Source of the DNA: Hyphococcus sp.
GTDB lineage: Bacteria; Pseudomonadota; Alphaproteobacteria; Caulobacterales; Parvularculaceae
NCBI GenBank assembly: GCA_028284345.1
Contig: JANQRY010000006.1
Location: 186,001-250,000 of the forward strand
Direction of reading: 5' to 3'
Length of the DNA: 64,000 nt
Below are positions 40,389 through 50,819 of the stretch, piece after piece; positions within the stretch are counted from its first letter, which is position 1, and each line of letters begins with the position of its first letter. A program made the translations under genes and the position numbers. Below the pieces are notes generated by a model. The model did no database searches. It was not told the origin of the DNA and saw only the letters and a program-made list of their open reading frames with translations.

Positions 40389-41810
40389 TCAGCTTTCAAG
40401 GGCGCCGATGCGGCTGATTTTGAGCGTGTTGGTCTTGCCCGGTCGGCCGAACGGATAGCCGGCGAGAATGATGATGCGGTCGCCGTCCTCGCCGCCATGG
40501 TCGACGGCGAGGCGGTCCGCCTTTTCGATCATTTCATGGAAGTGGGAAATGTCCTCGGTGACGACGGGCCTGACGCCCCAATAGAGGGCGAGGTTGCGCG
40601 CGACCCGTTCATCCGGCGTTGCGGCGACGACCGGGCAATGGGGCCGGTCGCGGGAGAGCCGCCGCGCCGTTGAGCCGGTCTTCGTGTAGGCGACGGCGTA
40701 GCGGCAATGCAGCACTTCGGCGATGCGCCGGGCCGACAGGGTCATGGCGTCGGCGGTGGTGTAGTCTTCGTCCTCGCGCCGGTCGCTCTTATAGCTGCCG
40801 GATTCGTCGTCCTTTTCCGTGGCGACAATGATCCGGTCCATGATGGCGACGGCGGTCGGCGGATGACGGCCGACGGCGGTCTCGGCCGACAACATCACCG
40901 CGTCGGCGCCCTGATAGACGGCGGTCGAGACGTCGGAGGCTTCGGCCCGGGTCGGGGCGATCGATTCGACCATGGATTCCAGCATGTGCGTTGCGACGAT
41001 CACCGGCTTGCCGGCGCGGCGGCAGGCGCGAATGATGCGGCGCTGGATCAGCGGCACGTCTTCGGGCGCGCATTCGACGCCGAGATCGCCCCGGGCGACC
41101 ATGATGGCGTCGGCCTTGTCGATGATCTCGTCGAGATAGTCGACAGCCTGGGGCTTTTCGATTTTTGCGATGATCCCGGCGCGGCCCCTGATCAGCGTTT
41201 TCGCCTCGTCAATGTCCTCGGGCTTCTGAACAAAAGAGAGGGCGACGTAATCGACGCCGAGGCTGAGGGCGAATTCGAGATCTTCGCGGTCCTTGTCCGT
41301 CAACGCCGAAATCGGCAGGACGCGGCCCGGCGCGTTGACGCCCTTGCGGTCTTTCAGCACGCCGGGCGTATCGGCTCTCACCGTAATGGCGTCGCCTTTG
41401 CGCGCGGAGACCGTGACCTGCAGTTTGCCGTCGTCGAATTTGAGCATGTCGCCGGGCTCAAGGATGTCGAGGAGTTCTTTGTGCGGGATCGGGATGACGC
41501 CGGCCTCGTTCGTTTCCCCGGCGTGAGCGAGTTTGTATTCCGCGCCGTATCTCAGCGTGATTTCGCCGCCTTTAAACGCCCCGGTGCGGATTTTCGGCCC
41601 CTGCAGGTCCGCAAAGACGGCGAGCGGCGTTCCGGTCTCCGTTTCGATGCGGCGGATAGCTTTCGAGATCTGCGCCAGTTTTTCATGCTGGCCGTGGCTC
41701 ATATTGAGCCGAAAGACGTCGACGCCGGCGTCGTGGATGAGCCGCAACATGGAGGGCGAGGAACTCGCCGGTCCGATGGTTGCTACGATTTTCGCCAGGC
41801 GCTTTCGCAT
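40389..41810 (-). CDS. pyk: Pyruvate kinase
   Basis: AKIVATIGPASSSPSML; FRLNMSHG; MVARGDLGVE; THMLESM; SAETAVGRHP. Confidence 0.96.
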   Translation of the reverse strand: MRKRLAKIVATIGPASSSPSMLRLIHDAGVDVFRLNMSHGQHEKLAQISKAIRRIETETGTPLAVFADLQGPKIRTGAFKGGEITLRYGAEYKLAHAGETNEAGVIPIPHKELLDILEPGDMLKFDDGKLQVTVSARKGDAITVRADTPGVLKDRKGVNAPGRVLPISALTDKDREDLEFALSLGVDYVALSFVQKPEDIDEAKTLIRGRAGIIAKIEKPQAVDYLDEIIDKADAIMVARGDLGVECAPEDVPLIQRRIIRACRRAGKPVIVATHMLESMVESIAPTRAEASDVSTAVYQGADAVMLSAETAVGRHPPTAVAIMDRIIVATEKDDESGSYKSDRREDEDYTTADAMTLSARRIAEVLHCRYAVAYTKTGSTARRLSRDRPHCPVVAATPDERVARNLALYWGVRPVVTEDISHFHEMIEKADRLAVDHGGEDGDRIIILAGYPFGRPGKTNTLKISRIGALES

Positions 41811-41892
41811 TTGGCGACGTTATGGCCGTTTTCGGCGATAGGAAAGCCGCGAGTTTCCGTTGTGGCGTCCCCTTTAGGGGACGCCCGCCGCG

Positions 41893-42819
41893 TCAATGGG
41901 CGTCGGACCAGATTTTGCGGTAGGACCAGTAAAGCAGGCCGGCGAGGATCACGAGGTAGATGATCGTGACGAAGCCGAGGGATTTACGCGCTTCCATTTT
42001 CGGCTCAGCGGCCCACATCAGAAACTCGGTGACGTCGGCGGCATACTGCTCAACCGTTTGCGGCGAGCCGTCGGCGTATTCGATCATGCCGTCGGCCAGC
42101 GGCGGCGCCATGGCGAGAACGCCGCCCAGCGGGACCTCGACGCCCTCCTGCGCATAACCCTTTTCGTCCACATATTCCGGTTTCAGGTTCTGGGACATGT
42201 CGCCGGGGAAATAGGGGTTGTAGTAAAGGCCCGGGGCGACCTCGACCGTTGACGGCGCGTCTTCGTACCCGACAAGCAGGCTATAGAGATAATCGGGCCC
42301 GTGATGGCGCGCCTTGGTGATCAGCGACAGGTCCGGCGGCAGCGCGTTGTTGTTGGCGAGGCGCGCAATCTGTTCGTTGGCAAAGGGCCCGGGAATGCGG
42401 TCGGAAGGCAGGGCCGGGCGTTGGAACATCTCGCCGAACTCGTCCGGCCCGTCCGTCACCTGAAATCTGTAATTCGCGGCAATCGCTTTGACCACCGGGT
42501 TTTCGTTCGGGTTGGAACAGTCAACGCTCTCCGGGACGCCGGCCGGGCATTGGTCAAGATAAAACGGCCCGCCCTTTTGTCCGAGATTGCGGAAGGACAG
42601 GAGCTCCACGCCGTGACAGTTTGAGCACAAGGCCTCGTAGACCTGGAAACCCCGTTGCAGCGCGTATTGGTCGAACGTTCCGAAGGGGCCGGCGAAGTGC
42701 CAGTGATGATGCTGGACCTTCTTGGCTTTGCCGGCCGCTGCGTTGGCGGCGGCGGCGGCGGCGAAGGAGGCGCAAAGCGCAAGGACGATCAGGCGGGCGT
42801 GTTTCATCGTAATGCTCAT
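41893..42819 (-). CDS. petC: Cytochrome c1
   Basis: ATG 42819; signal peptide; ALCSNCHGVELLSFRNLG; MAPPLADGMIEYADG; C-terminal TM. Confidence 0.95.
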   Translation of the reverse strand: MSITMKHARLIVLALCASFAAAAAANAAAGKAKKVQHHHWHFAGPFGTFDQYALQRGFQVYEALCSNCHGVELLSFRNLGQKGGPFYLDQCPAGVPESVDCSNPNENPVVKAIAANYRFQVTDGPDEFGEMFQRPALPSDRIPGPFANEQIARLANNNALPPDLSLITKARHHGPDYLYSLLVGYEDAPSTVEVAPGLYYNPYFPGDMSQNLKPEYVDEKGYAQEGVEVPLGGVLAMAPPLADGMIEYADGSPQTVEQYAADVTEFLMWAAEPKMEARKSLGFVTIIYLVILAGLLYWSYRKIWSDAH

Positions 42820-42824
42820 TGCGA

Positions 42825-44114
42825 TTATTCCGCAGGGACGGCGCCGGCCGGCGCGGCCGCTTCGGGCGGTTTCGGTTTGGTCACGGCCTCGGCGATGGAT
42901 CGCGGCATGGGCTTCGGCGTTTCCATGATGCCGAGGAGGGGCAGGATCAGGAGGAAGAACGCGAAGTAGTAGGCGGTGAAGATCTGCGCCCACATGACAT
43001 AGATGCCTTCCGCCGGTTTGCCGCCCAGCCAGCCAAGCGCGAGGCAGGCGACGACGAAGAGGAAGAACCACAACCGCGCCACCGGGCGATAGCGCATGGA
43101 GCGCACTTTCGACGTGTCGAGCCAGGGCAGGACGAACAACACCAGGATCGAACCGAACATGGCGAGGACGCCGCCGAGTTTCGCCGAGATCGGGCCGATG
43201 TCGAAGGTGATGGCGCGCAGGATCGCGTAGAACGGCAGGAAGTACCATTCCGGCACGATCGAGGGCGGCGTCACCAGCGGGTTCGCTTCGATATAGTTGT
43301 CGGCGTGCCCGAGCGCGTTCGGATTAAAGAACACGAAAGCGGCGAACAGGATCAGGAACAGAACGATGGCGAAGCCGTCTTTCACCGTGAAATACGGGTG
43401 AAACGGCAGCGTGTCCTTTTTCACGTCCTTTACGTCGACGCCGGTCGGATTGTTGTTGCCGCTGGTGTGGAACGCCCAGATGTGCAGCGCGACGACGCCG
43501 AAGATGGCGAAGGGCAGGAGATAATGCAGCGAGAAGAACCGGTTCAGCGTCGGATTGTCGACGGAGAACCCGCCCCAGAGCAGCGTGCGGATGCTTTCGC
43601 CGACCACCGGGATGGCCGAGAACAGATTGGTGATCACCGTCGCGCCCCAATAGGACATCTGACCCCAGGGGAGCACATAGCCCATGAACGCCGTCGCCAT
43701 CATCAGGAGGAAGATGATGACGCCGAGAATCCAGCTCATCTCCCGCGGCGCCTTGTAGGAGCCGTAATAAAGACCGCGGAACATGTGAATATAGACAGCG
43801 AGGAAAAACAGCGACGCGCCGTTGGAATGGAGATAGCGCATCAGCCAGCCATAGTTCACGTCGCGCATGATGTGTTCCACCGACGCGAAGGCGTAATCGA
43901 CATGGGGCGTATAGTGCATGGCGAGGATAACGCCGGTGATGATCTGGATAACGAGGCAGATCACAAGGATGGCGCCGAAGGTCCACCAGTAGTTGAGGTT
44001 CTTCGGCGTCGGGAAGTCCATGAAGTCGGCGCTGAAACGGACAATCGGCAGACGCTTGTCGAGCCATTTCTCGAAGCCGGTGGACGGATTGTATGTAGAC
44101 GGATGACCGCTCAT
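42825..44114 (-). CDS. petB: Cytochrome b of bc1 complex
   Basis: [77 protein letters not shown]. Confidence 0.97.
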   Translation of the reverse strand: MSGHPSTYNPSTGFEKWLDKRLPIVRFSADFMDFPTPKNLNYWWTFGAILVICLVIQIITGVILAMHYTPHVDYAFASVEHIMRDVNYGWLMRYLHSNGASLFFLAVYIHMFRGLYYGSYKAPREMSWILGVIIFLLMMATAFMGYVLPWGQMSYWGATVITNLFSAIPVVGESIRTLLWGGFSVDNPTLNRFFSLHYLLPFAIFGVVALHIWAFHTSGNNNPTGVDVKDVKKDTLPFHPYFTVKDGFAIVLFLILFAAFVFFNPNALGHADNYIEANPLVTPPSIVPEWYFLPFYAILRAITFDIGPISAKLGGVLAMFGSILVLFVLPWLDTSKVRSMRYRPVARLWFFLFVVACLALGWLGGKPAEGIYVMWAQIFTAYYFAFFLLILPLLGIMETPKPMPRSIAEAVTKPKPPEAAAPAGAVPAE

Positions 44115-44128
44115 TTGTTGTCTTCCTG

Positions 44129-44722
44129 CTAGCCGATGCGCACGACAGTGTCGGATATGAACTGGAATGGCGGGATGGGGAGGTTCTCCGGCGCCGGTCC
44201 TTTTCGAATACGGCCCGCCGTATCGTAATGAGAGCCGTGGCACGGGCAGAACCAGCCGCCATATTCGCCCTTGTTTTCGCCGGACGTCGTGCCGAGCGGG
44301 ATGCAGCCGAGATGGGTGCAGACGCCGACGAGGACCAGCCATTCCGGTTTCGCTTCGCCGTCGGCGCTGGTCGTGCGCGCATTGTCGCTCGCCTCGGCGC
44401 CGGACAGATTGGCGTTGCGCGCGTCGTCATCGACGAGGGCGGATAACGGTGTTGTTTCGGCGTCTTCAATTTCCGCCGGCGTGCGCCGGCGGATGAACAC
44501 CGGCTTGCCCTGCCAGAAGATCTTGATCGCTTGGCCCACCTCAACGGCGGAGAGATCGACTTCCTTGGTCGACAGCGCCAGCACCGAGGCGTCCGGGTTC
44601 ATCTGATGCACCAGCGGCCAGGCGACCGCGGCCGCGCCGACGGCCGTGGCGGCCGTGCTGAAGATATGAATAAAGTCCCGGCGGGTTGGTTCGCCCGTTT
44701 GCGTCGGATCGCTGGTCGTCAT
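44129..44722 (-). CDS. petA: Ubiquinol-cytochrome c reductase Rieske iron-sulfur subunit
   Basis: [60 protein letters not shown]. Confidence 0.96.
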   Translation of the reverse strand: MTTSDPTQTGEPTRRDFIHIFSTAATAVGAAAVAWPLVHQMNPDASVLALSTKEVDLSAVEVGQAIKIFWQGKPVFIRRRTPAEIEDAETTPLSALVDDDARNANLSGAEASDNARTTSADGEAKPEWLVLVGVCTHLGCIPLGTTSGENKGEYGGWFCPCHGSHYDTAGRIRKGPAPENLPIPPFQFISDTVVRIG

Positions 44723-44882
44723 TGCAAATGTCGCCCCTGACAAGTTATCGCGCTGTTATCTCGGTGGAATTGCGCGCGCGTGTTTTGCATGTCCTATGTA
44801 CTAAGTCTAGGCGGTGAGGGACTGCGGCCTAGCGTCGCTCACCGGGCGGCGCATCGGCGCAAACGATAAGGAAAAGGCGACC

Positions 44883-45338
44883 TTGCGACTGGCGCTCTAT
44901 CAACCGGACATCCCCCAGAATGTCGGCGCGGCGATTCGGGCGGCGGCCTGCTTTGGCGCTGCGGCGGAGATTATTGAGCCCTGCGGGTTTCCGCTCAATG
45001 CGCGGGACGTGCGGCGTGCGGCCATGGATTACAGCGCAATGGCGCCGCCCGCGGCCCATGCAAGCTGGCGCGCCTTTCTCGACACGGTTGGCGGCGCGCG
45101 TCTCGTCCTGCTGACGACGGCGGGGGATGCGTCCTTGTGGTCGTTCGGCTTTCGCGACGACGATATCTTGATCCTCGGCCGGGAAAGCGCCGGCGTTCCG
45201 CAAGAGGTCCACGACGCGGCCTCGGCGCGCCTTCGCATCCCGATGGCCGAAGGCGCGCGATCGCTCAATGTGGCGACCGCCGGCGCCATCGCGCTCGCCG
45301 AGGCCCGCCGGCAATTGGGGTGGGGAAGTCGAGCCTAG
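44883..45338 (+). CDS. trmL: tRNA (cytidine(34)-2'-O)-methyltransferase (SPOUT)
   Basis: LRLALYQPDIPQNVGAAIRAAACFGA; ILGRESAGVPQEVHDAA; RSLNVATAGAIALAEA; TTG start inferred. Confidence 0.9.
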   Translation: MRLALYQPDIPQNVGAAIRAAACFGAAAEIIEPCGFPLNARDVRRAAMDYSAMAPPAAHASWRAFLDTVGGARLVLLTTAGDASLWSFGFRDDDILILGRESAGVPQEVHDAASARLRIPMAEGARSLNVATAGAIALAEARRQLGWGSRA

Positions 45339-45712
45339 AAGGCCCAACTGCCGGGATTGTCGATGGGTTCGCCCTTGGACAGCGCCTGCATGCCTTTGAC
45401 GATGCGGACGATGTACCAGACCAGCACGACAATGATCAGCACAAACCCAATCAGAACAACCATCAGCAGACAACTGATCAGACCGTATAGAAGGCCTTTC
45501 CAGAAGATATTGATCTGATTGTTATAATGAGATTTCAGCCAATCCGGCGCTTCGCCCTTGGCCATATAGGCCATGACGACGCCGACGATTGAGGTGACGC
45601 CGACGATGAAGGCGACCAGATAGAGAATATAGATCAGGTTGGCGTTGCCGCGCTCGCTGGGGTTGGTTGAGATGGGCGGCTCCTGGCTCGGCGTCGGCTG
45701 CGTGTCGGACAT
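45335..45712 (-). CDS. DUF4870-like membrane protein
   Basis: [55 protein letters not shown]. Confidence 0.75.
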   Translation of the reverse strand: MSDTQPTPSQEPPISTNPSERGNANLIYILYLVAFIVGVTSIVGVVMAYMAKGEAPDWLKSHYNNQINIFWKGLLYGLISCLLMVVLIGFVLIIVVLVWYIVRIVKGMQALSKGEPIDNPGSWAF

Positions 45713-45864
45713 CGCTCGGTTCCTCTTATGGCTGCGGCGTCAGGGCCGTCACGATGGGCCGGTTCGGCATCGTTCGCAAATGCAACGCAAACGCTTGTCG
45801 CCCGCGCCGCCCATTGATAGGAAGCCGCCCGAATCACCTGTTTTCACCCGCAAGGACAAATATC

Positions 45865-46287
45865 ATGGCGCTCGAACGCACCTTTTCCATCATCAAGCCC
45901 GACGCAACCCGTCGCAACATCATCGGCAAGGTCATCGCCAAGCTGGAAGAGGGCGGCCTGCGCGTCATCGCCCAGAAGCGCATTCACATGACCCGGGAGC
46001 AGGCGGAAGGGTTTTACGCCGTCCACAAGGAGCGCCCGTTTTTCGGCGAGCTTGTGGAGTTCATGATGTCCGGCCCCGTGGTCGTCCAGGTCCTCGAAGG
46101 CGATAACGCCATTAAACGCAATCGCGAAATCATGGGCGACACCAACCCGAAAGACGCCGCCCCCGGCACCATCCGCGCCGAGTTCGCCGAATCCATCGGC
46201 GAAAACACCGTACACGGATCCGACGGTCCCGACACGGCTCGGGACGAGATCAAGTTCTTTTTCTCCGACGACGAAATCGTCGGCTAG
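45865..46287 (+). CDS. ndk: Nucleoside diphosphate kinase
   Basis: [40 protein letters not shown] (active-site His region NTVHGSD). Confidence 0.97.
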   Translation: MALERTFSIIKPDATRRNIIGKVIAKLEEGGLRVIAQKRIHMTREQAEGFYAVHKERPFFGELVEFMMSGPVVVQVLEGDNAIKRNREIMGDTNPKDAAPGTIRAEFAESIGENTVHGSDGPDTARDEIKFFFSDDEIVG

Positions 46288-46334
46288 CGGCGGCGGGTTT
46301 TCGTTCCTATATCGGTTCCGGGAGGGATTCGCAT

Positions 46335-46502
46335 ATGGATCGGAAAATCAAAATTGAACAGCATGGCGGGCTCGGCGTCCTCTGGATGATCGGCTGGCTC
46401 TTTACGATCGGGTTCTTGAAATTCGGCTTCTGGAAAGGCGTCCTTGCGCTGATTGTCTGGCCGTATTTCCTCGGCGCCCATTTCGCCGCGATCACAGGGT
46501 AG
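46335..46502 (+). CDS. Small hydrophobic protein (55 aa)
   Basis: ATG 46335 to TAG 46500-46502: MDRKIKIEQHGGLGVLWMIGWLFTIGFLKFGFWKGVLALIVWPYFLGAHFAAITG; SD-like GGGAGG upstream; absent from the ORF track. Confidence 0.6.
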   Translation: MDRKIKIEQHGGLGVLWMIGWLFTIGFLKFGFWKGVLALIVWPYFLGAHFAAITG

Positions 46503-46549
46503 GGGCGACGCGCCGCCGATATGGCGTAGCCCTACATTCCGTAAACTGA

Positions 46550-46945
46550 GTGACCGGAAACTTACTGATCGATTCGGCGATTTCCCTCAGCGCCATTGCG
46601 TTGATGGTGTTCGCCGCCTGGCTCGCGTTCAGGGCGCCGCCGGCGGTCGTCGATGAAAGCGCCGCCCAGTCGCGCCTTGCGTTCGACGAGCCCGATTTTC
46701 AGCCCTTGGCGTGGCTTTTCGACGGTGAAGGCCGGGCCGCGCTTGCCGAAGGCGCCGACGGAGACTTCGCCCTTGTCTTCCGCCTTGGCGCCGATCTCGT
46801 CACGCGCCGGTTCCCGGCCGGCGTGGCGTCGGCAACGGCGAAGGAGGGTGCGCTTATCGTCAGGCCGGCCGATCCGGGGGCGGGCCCGGTGACGTTGCGC
46901 GCAGCCGGCGCTGACGACTGGGCTCGCAAAATCGCCGCCGGGTGA
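46550..46945 (+). CDS. Hypothetical protein with N-terminal TM
   Basis: GTG start; LLIDSAISLSAIALMVFAAWLAF then a soluble domain. Confidence 0.5.
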   Translation: MTGNLLIDSAISLSAIALMVFAAWLAFRAPPAVVDESAAQSRLAFDEPDFQPLAWLFDGEGRAALAEGADGDFALVFRLGADLVTRRFPAGVASATAKEGALIVRPADPGAGPVTLRAAGADDWARKIAAG

Positions 46946-46957
46946 TATCAACAGACC

Positions 46958-47878
46958 ATGGAATTCCCGAACGTTATCGCCTGGGCGGTGCCGGCCTTTG
47001 CGGCGCTTGTTCTCGCCGAGATCGTCATGGCCCGGATCACCGGCAGGGGTCGCTTTGAGGCGCGTGATTCCGCGGCGAGCCTGATCATGGGGTTCGGTAG
47101 CGAACTGGCGCCGCTCCTGGGCGGCGGCGCCGTCGTCGCCGCGGTCTTTTATGCGGCCTACGAATTTCGTCTTGCAGACATTCCAAACACATTTTGGGCG
47201 GTCGTTCTGTGCTTCGTGCTGGACGATCTTCGATATTACTGGTGGCATCGCATCAGCCATGAGCGTCGCTGGTTCTGGGCGAGCCATGTGGTGCACCATT
47301 CCTCGCAGCACTACAATCTGACGACGGCGCTGCGGCAGACATGGACGGGACAGATCATCGGGCAGGTGCTCTTTAAAACCCCGCTCGTGTTTCTCGGTTT
47401 TCATCCGGCGATGGTCTTGTTCGTCGGCGCCGTGAACCTGATCTATCAGTTCTGGATTCACACCGAGCTGATCGGTCGCCTGGGGCCGTTCGAATGGATC
47501 TTTAACACGCCGAGCCATCACCGCGTTCATCACGCGACCAACCCGCGATATCTCGACGCCAACTATGCCGGCACGCTGATCATCTGGGATCGGATGTTCG
47601 GGACGTTCATCGCCGAAACCGACGAGGAGAAACCGCGCTACGGGATCGTCAAAAATCTCGGCACGTTCAATCCGCTGGTCATTTCCTTCCATGAATGGAT
47701 CGGCATCGCCAAAGACGTCCTCGCGGCGAAGTCCTGGCGCGACCGCATGGGTTATCTGTTCGGGCCGCCGGGATGGTCGCCGGACGGCTCGCGCATGACA
47801 TCGGCGATGATCAAGGCGCGCTGGGCGAGGATTCATGCGGAAAACGCGCCCGGCGGCGGCCCAATTGCGGCGGAATAG
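46958..47878 (+). CDS. Sterol desaturase / fatty acid hydroxylase family protein
   Basis: WWHRISHERRWFWASHVVHHSSQHYNLTTALRQ; NTPSHHRVHHATNPRYLDANYAGTLIIWDRMFGTF His boxes. Confidence 0.92.
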   Translation: MEFPNVIAWAVPAFAALVLAEIVMARITGRGRFEARDSAASLIMGFGSELAPLLGGGAVVAAVFYAAYEFRLADIPNTFWAVVLCFVLDDLRYYWWHRISHERRWFWASHVVHHSSQHYNLTTALRQTWTGQIIGQVLFKTPLVFLGFHPAMVLFVGAVNLIYQFWIHTELIGRLGPFEWIFNTPSHHRVHHATNPRYLDANYAGTLIIWDRMFGTFIAETDEEKPRYGIVKNLGTFNPLVISFHEWIGIAKDVLAAKSWRDRMGYLFGPPGWSPDGSRMTSAMIKARWARIHAENAPGGGPIAAE

Positions 47879-48000
47879 CGGCCGGAATCCCTTCAGAATC
47901 CACGAAATTTCCCAATCCGCCCGAGAAAGATCACGAAGTTTCCACGCGCCTGACGTGATCGGGGGCGAACATTCCTTCGGACGACGAAGGAGAGAGTGCA

Positions 48001-48534
48001 ATGATTTCCGTCGCAATGAAAATCGCCGCCGCCGCAGTCGCCGCCGCCGGCCTCGCCTACACCTCCGCGGAGACCGCCTTGTCCGGCGCCGCTTATGGCG
48101 ATGAGGACCGCCTGACGGCGTTGACGGAGGCGGCGCTGGTCGAACACGCCGCGGCCGTCTTCCAGCGCGCCGACCGCGATCAGAGCGGCGCCCTCGACAA
48201 TGACGAATACGCGGCCCTGTCGATTGTCTCGGCGGAACTGGCGCGGCTCAACGGATTTGTGGTCATTGAAAGCGCGGACGGCTTCGGGACGCTGGCGCTG
48301 TCCGGATCGACGCCGTCCGCCTTGAGCCAGATCGAACATGTGCGCGTCGATGCGGTCGCGCGCTCGACATTTTACCAGCACGCCGGCGATGACGGGCTTA
48401 TGAGCGAACAGGAATATGCGGACGCGCAGCGGGCCGTGTTCGATGTTGCGGATTTCAATCGCAACGGCGTGTTGAAGCGCGGCGAGCTAAAGGCGTTCGC
48501 CCACCGGCAGGCCCTGCTTTCCGCCGGCGCCTGA
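48001..48534 (+). CDS. Exported EF-hand domain protein
   Basis: Signal-peptide-like N-terminus; DRDQSGALDNDEY and DFNRNGVLKRGEL calcium loops. Confidence 0.8.
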   Translation: MISVAMKIAAAAVAAAGLAYTSAETALSGAAYGDEDRLTALTEAALVEHAAAVFQRADRDQSGALDNDEYAALSIVSAELARLNGFVVIESADGFGTLALSGSTPSALSQIEHVRVDAVARSTFYQHAGDDGLMSEQEYADAQRAVFDVADFNRNGVLKRGELKAFAHRQALLSAGA

Positions 48535-48549
48535 CGCGGAGCGGGTATG

Positions 48550-48589
48550 GAAAAAGGGCCGCCGGCAACAACGCCGGCGGCCCTTTTTT
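48550..48589 (+). terminator. Rho-independent terminator
   Basis: AAAAAGGGCCGCCGGC-aacaac-GCCGGCGGCCCTTTTTT. Confidence 0.92.
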
Positions 48590-48724
48590 GACGTCCCCGC
48601 GTCCAGTGCAAAGAGGACTTCTGACGGGATTAGCCTCGTGATCGCGCAGGCGATCAAGAGGCGCCGGCGCCATTTGACGACTTCTGCGCCGAATGTCGGA
48701 TGAAATGGTTCATCCTGCTGAATT

Positions 48725-49783
48725 CTAGGCAAAACCGGCTATTTTCTTCGCGTCGATATCGTGTTTGCGAACGATGCCGCGGAGCTGATCGTAGCTGAGG
48801 CCGAGACCCTTGGCGGCGCGCGTCTGGCTGCCGCCGGCGACGGCGAGGGCGTCCGTGACGAGGCGCCGTTCGATTTCATCGAGATGGGCGCGGAGGTCGT
48901 TGGTCGGTCCGGTCAGGGCCGGCGCGGCCCGGGGGACAGGCGCACGGGCGGCCGATCCGTCCGCGGCATCCGCTCCGATTTGCGCGCCTTTCGGCGCGCC
49001 CGCCTGATCAAATGGGTCAATGGTTACGCTTTCGATCTGCGCCGGGCCGCTGGCGCGCGACCAGTGAAACATCGCCCGTTCCGCGGCGTTCTTCAGTTCA
49101 CGGACATTACCGGGCCAGGAATGGCTTTGCAGCGCCGCGACGGCGGCGGGCGCGAGGCCGGGAAAGGGAACGCCAAGTTCCGCCGCCATGGCCGCAGCGA
49201 AATGGGCCGCCAGCAAAGGGATATCCTCGCGCCGGTTTCGCAGGGGCGGCGCAACGACCACGTCGAAGGCCAGCCGGTCGAGCAAGTCGGCGCGGAAGCC
49301 GCCGCGCGCCGCGCGGGCGCGCAAATCAACATTGGCGGCCGCGACGATGCGGACATCGGCGATGCGCGCTTCCTCACCGCCGACCCGCTCATATTCGCCA
49401 TATTCAATGACGCGCAGGAGTTTTTCCTGAACCCGTCCGCTGGCCGAGGCGATCTCGTCAAGGAACAACGTGCCCCCTTCGGCGCGCTCGAACCGGCCGC
49501 GATGCTTTTTTGCGGCGCCGGTGAAGGCGCCGGCCTCGTGTCCGAACAATTCGCTTTCAAGCAGCTCCTCGTTCATTGCCGCGCAGTTGAGTTTCACGAG
49601 CGGCGCCTCCCAGCGCGGCGACAGGAAATGCAGCCGCGCCGCCAAGAGTTCCTTGCCCGTGCCGCGCTCGCCGAGAATCAGCACCGGGCGATCGACCTCC
49701 GCCACATCGGAGGCATGGGCGAGGGCGTCGAGAAAAACAGGGCTCTGGCCGATCAGTTCAGGCGCGGTGGGTTGCGGTTCCAT
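48725..49783 (-). CDS. pspF: Sigma-54-dependent phage shock transcriptional activator PspF
   Basis: LILGERGTGKELLAARLH; ELFGHEAGAFTGA; LDEIAS; WPGNVRELKNAAERA; C-terminal Fis-type HTH; divergent from pspA. Confidence 0.92.
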   Translation of the reverse strand: MEPQPTAPELIGQSPVFLDALAHASDVAEVDRPVLILGERGTGKELLAARLHFLSPRWEAPLVKLNCAAMNEELLESELFGHEAGAFTGAAKKHRGRFERAEGGTLFLDEIASASGRVQEKLLRVIEYGEYERVGGEEARIADVRIVAAANVDLRARAARGGFRADLLDRLAFDVVVAPPLRNRREDIPLLAAHFAAAMAAELGVPFPGLAPAAVAALQSHSWPGNVRELKNAAERAMFHWSRASGPAQIESVTIDPFDQAGAPKGAQIGADAADGSAARAPVPRAAPALTGPTNDLRAHLDEIERRLVTDALAVAGGSQTRAAKGLGLSYDQLRGIVRKHDIDAKKIAGFA

Positions 49784-49916
49784 GCGTGAAAAATACCATA
49801 TTTACCGGCGAAATTATCCAATAGTTAGGTAAATTTTACGCGAATTGCAATGCCATTGAAAACCGGCTTTTCATAATATCGTTTGAAATCAGTATCTTAT
49901 AAAAATTCGCGAAAGT

Positions 49917-49933
49917 TGGCACGGCTTTCGCAA
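49917..49933 (+). promoter_or_regulatory. Sigma-54 (-24/-12) promoter of the psp operon
   Basis: TTGGCACGGCTTTCGCA: GG-N10-GC spacing, close to TGGCAC-N5-TTGCA, ~50 nt upstream of the first psp small ORF. Confidence 0.8.
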
Positions 49934-49980
49934 TGGTTAAGGCCAGACGGGAAATCTAACCCCGCAAACAGGAGATCAGA

Positions 49981-50106
49981 ATGAGCCGATACCGATATGA
50001 CGACCGTTATTGGGAGAACCGGTTGGAACGGGCCGTCACCGGCCGCGCCGGTTTCGCCTGGGGCGCTTTTTTCCTCGGTTTCATACTTGGCGGGATCATT
50101 TTTTAA
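49981..50106 (+). CDS. Small single-TM protein at the head of the psp operon (41 aa)
   Basis: ATG 49981 to TAA 50104: MSRYRYDDRYWENRLERAVTGRAGFAWGAFFLGFILGGIIF; upstream AGGAGA; 14 nt before pspA; absent from the ORF track. Confidence 0.7.
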   Translation: MSRYRYDDRYWENRLERAVTGRAGFAWGAFFLGFILGGIIF

Positions 50107-50120
50107 GGAGACCATGACCC

Positions 50121-50795
50121 ATGGGCGTTTTTTCCAGACTGAGCGACATCGTCAATTCGAACATCAACTCCATGCTCGACCACGCCGAGGATCCCGAAAA
50201 GATCGTGCGGCTGATTATTCAGGAGATGGAGGACACGCTGGTCGAAGTGCGGGCCAACGCAGCGCGCGCCATCGCGGACAAGAAGGAAATCACGCGCAAG
50301 CGTGACGAATTCAAGCGCCGCGCGGCCGAGTGGGAAACCAAGGCGGAACTGGCCATCGGCAAGGACCGCGAGGACCTGGCGAGAGGCGCGATCGCCGCCA
50401 AACGCAAGGCCGAGGAAATGATCGACCTCCTCGACAAGGAACTGGAGGCGATCGACGAGACGGTCGACAAGACCAATGACGACCTCGCCAAATTGCAGGG
50501 CAAGCTCAAGGAAGCGCGCGCCAAGCAGCGCTCGCTCGAAGTTCGCCGCAATGCAGCATCCGACGCGGTGCGCATCAGCCGTCAGGTCCACGACGGCCGC
50601 ATCGACGAGGCGTTGGCGCGGTTCGAACGCTATGAGCGCCGCGTCGACGAACTGGAGGCGGAAGCGGAAAGCTGGGCGCTCGGTCGTCCGCGTACGCTGG
50701 AAGACGAATTCGCCGAGCTGGAATCGGAAGATGCAGTAAAAGCCGAGCTCGACGCCTTGAAAGCGCGCCTTGCCGCACGCACATCGCAAAGCTGA
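50121..50795 (+). CDS. pspA: Phage shock protein PspA
   Basis: MGVFSRLSDIVNSNINSMLDHAEDPEKIVRLIIQEMEDTLVEVRA; PspA/IM30 coiled coil. Confidence 0.96.
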   Translation: MGVFSRLSDIVNSNINSMLDHAEDPEKIVRLIIQEMEDTLVEVRANAARAIADKKEITRKRDEFKRRAAEWETKAELAIGKDREDLARGAIAAKRKAEEMIDLLDKELEAIDETVDKTNDDLAKLQGKLKEARAKQRSLEVRRNAASDAVRISRQVHDGRIDEALARFERYERRVDELEAEAESWALGRPRTLEDEFAELESEDAVKAELDALKARLAARTSQS

Positions 50796-50819
50796 GCGGG
50801 TTAGAGAAGGGATTGGGCG

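Noticed and set aside
40707-41963. 418-aa plus-strand ORF
   Set aside because: Antisense to pyk, which has all catalytic motifs on the minus strand.
42819-44132. 437-aa plus-strand ORF
   Set aside because: Antisense to petB (cytochrome b).
46562-48016. 484-aa minus-strand ORF
   Set aside because: Antisense to the sterol desaturase and flanking genes; no recognisable domain.
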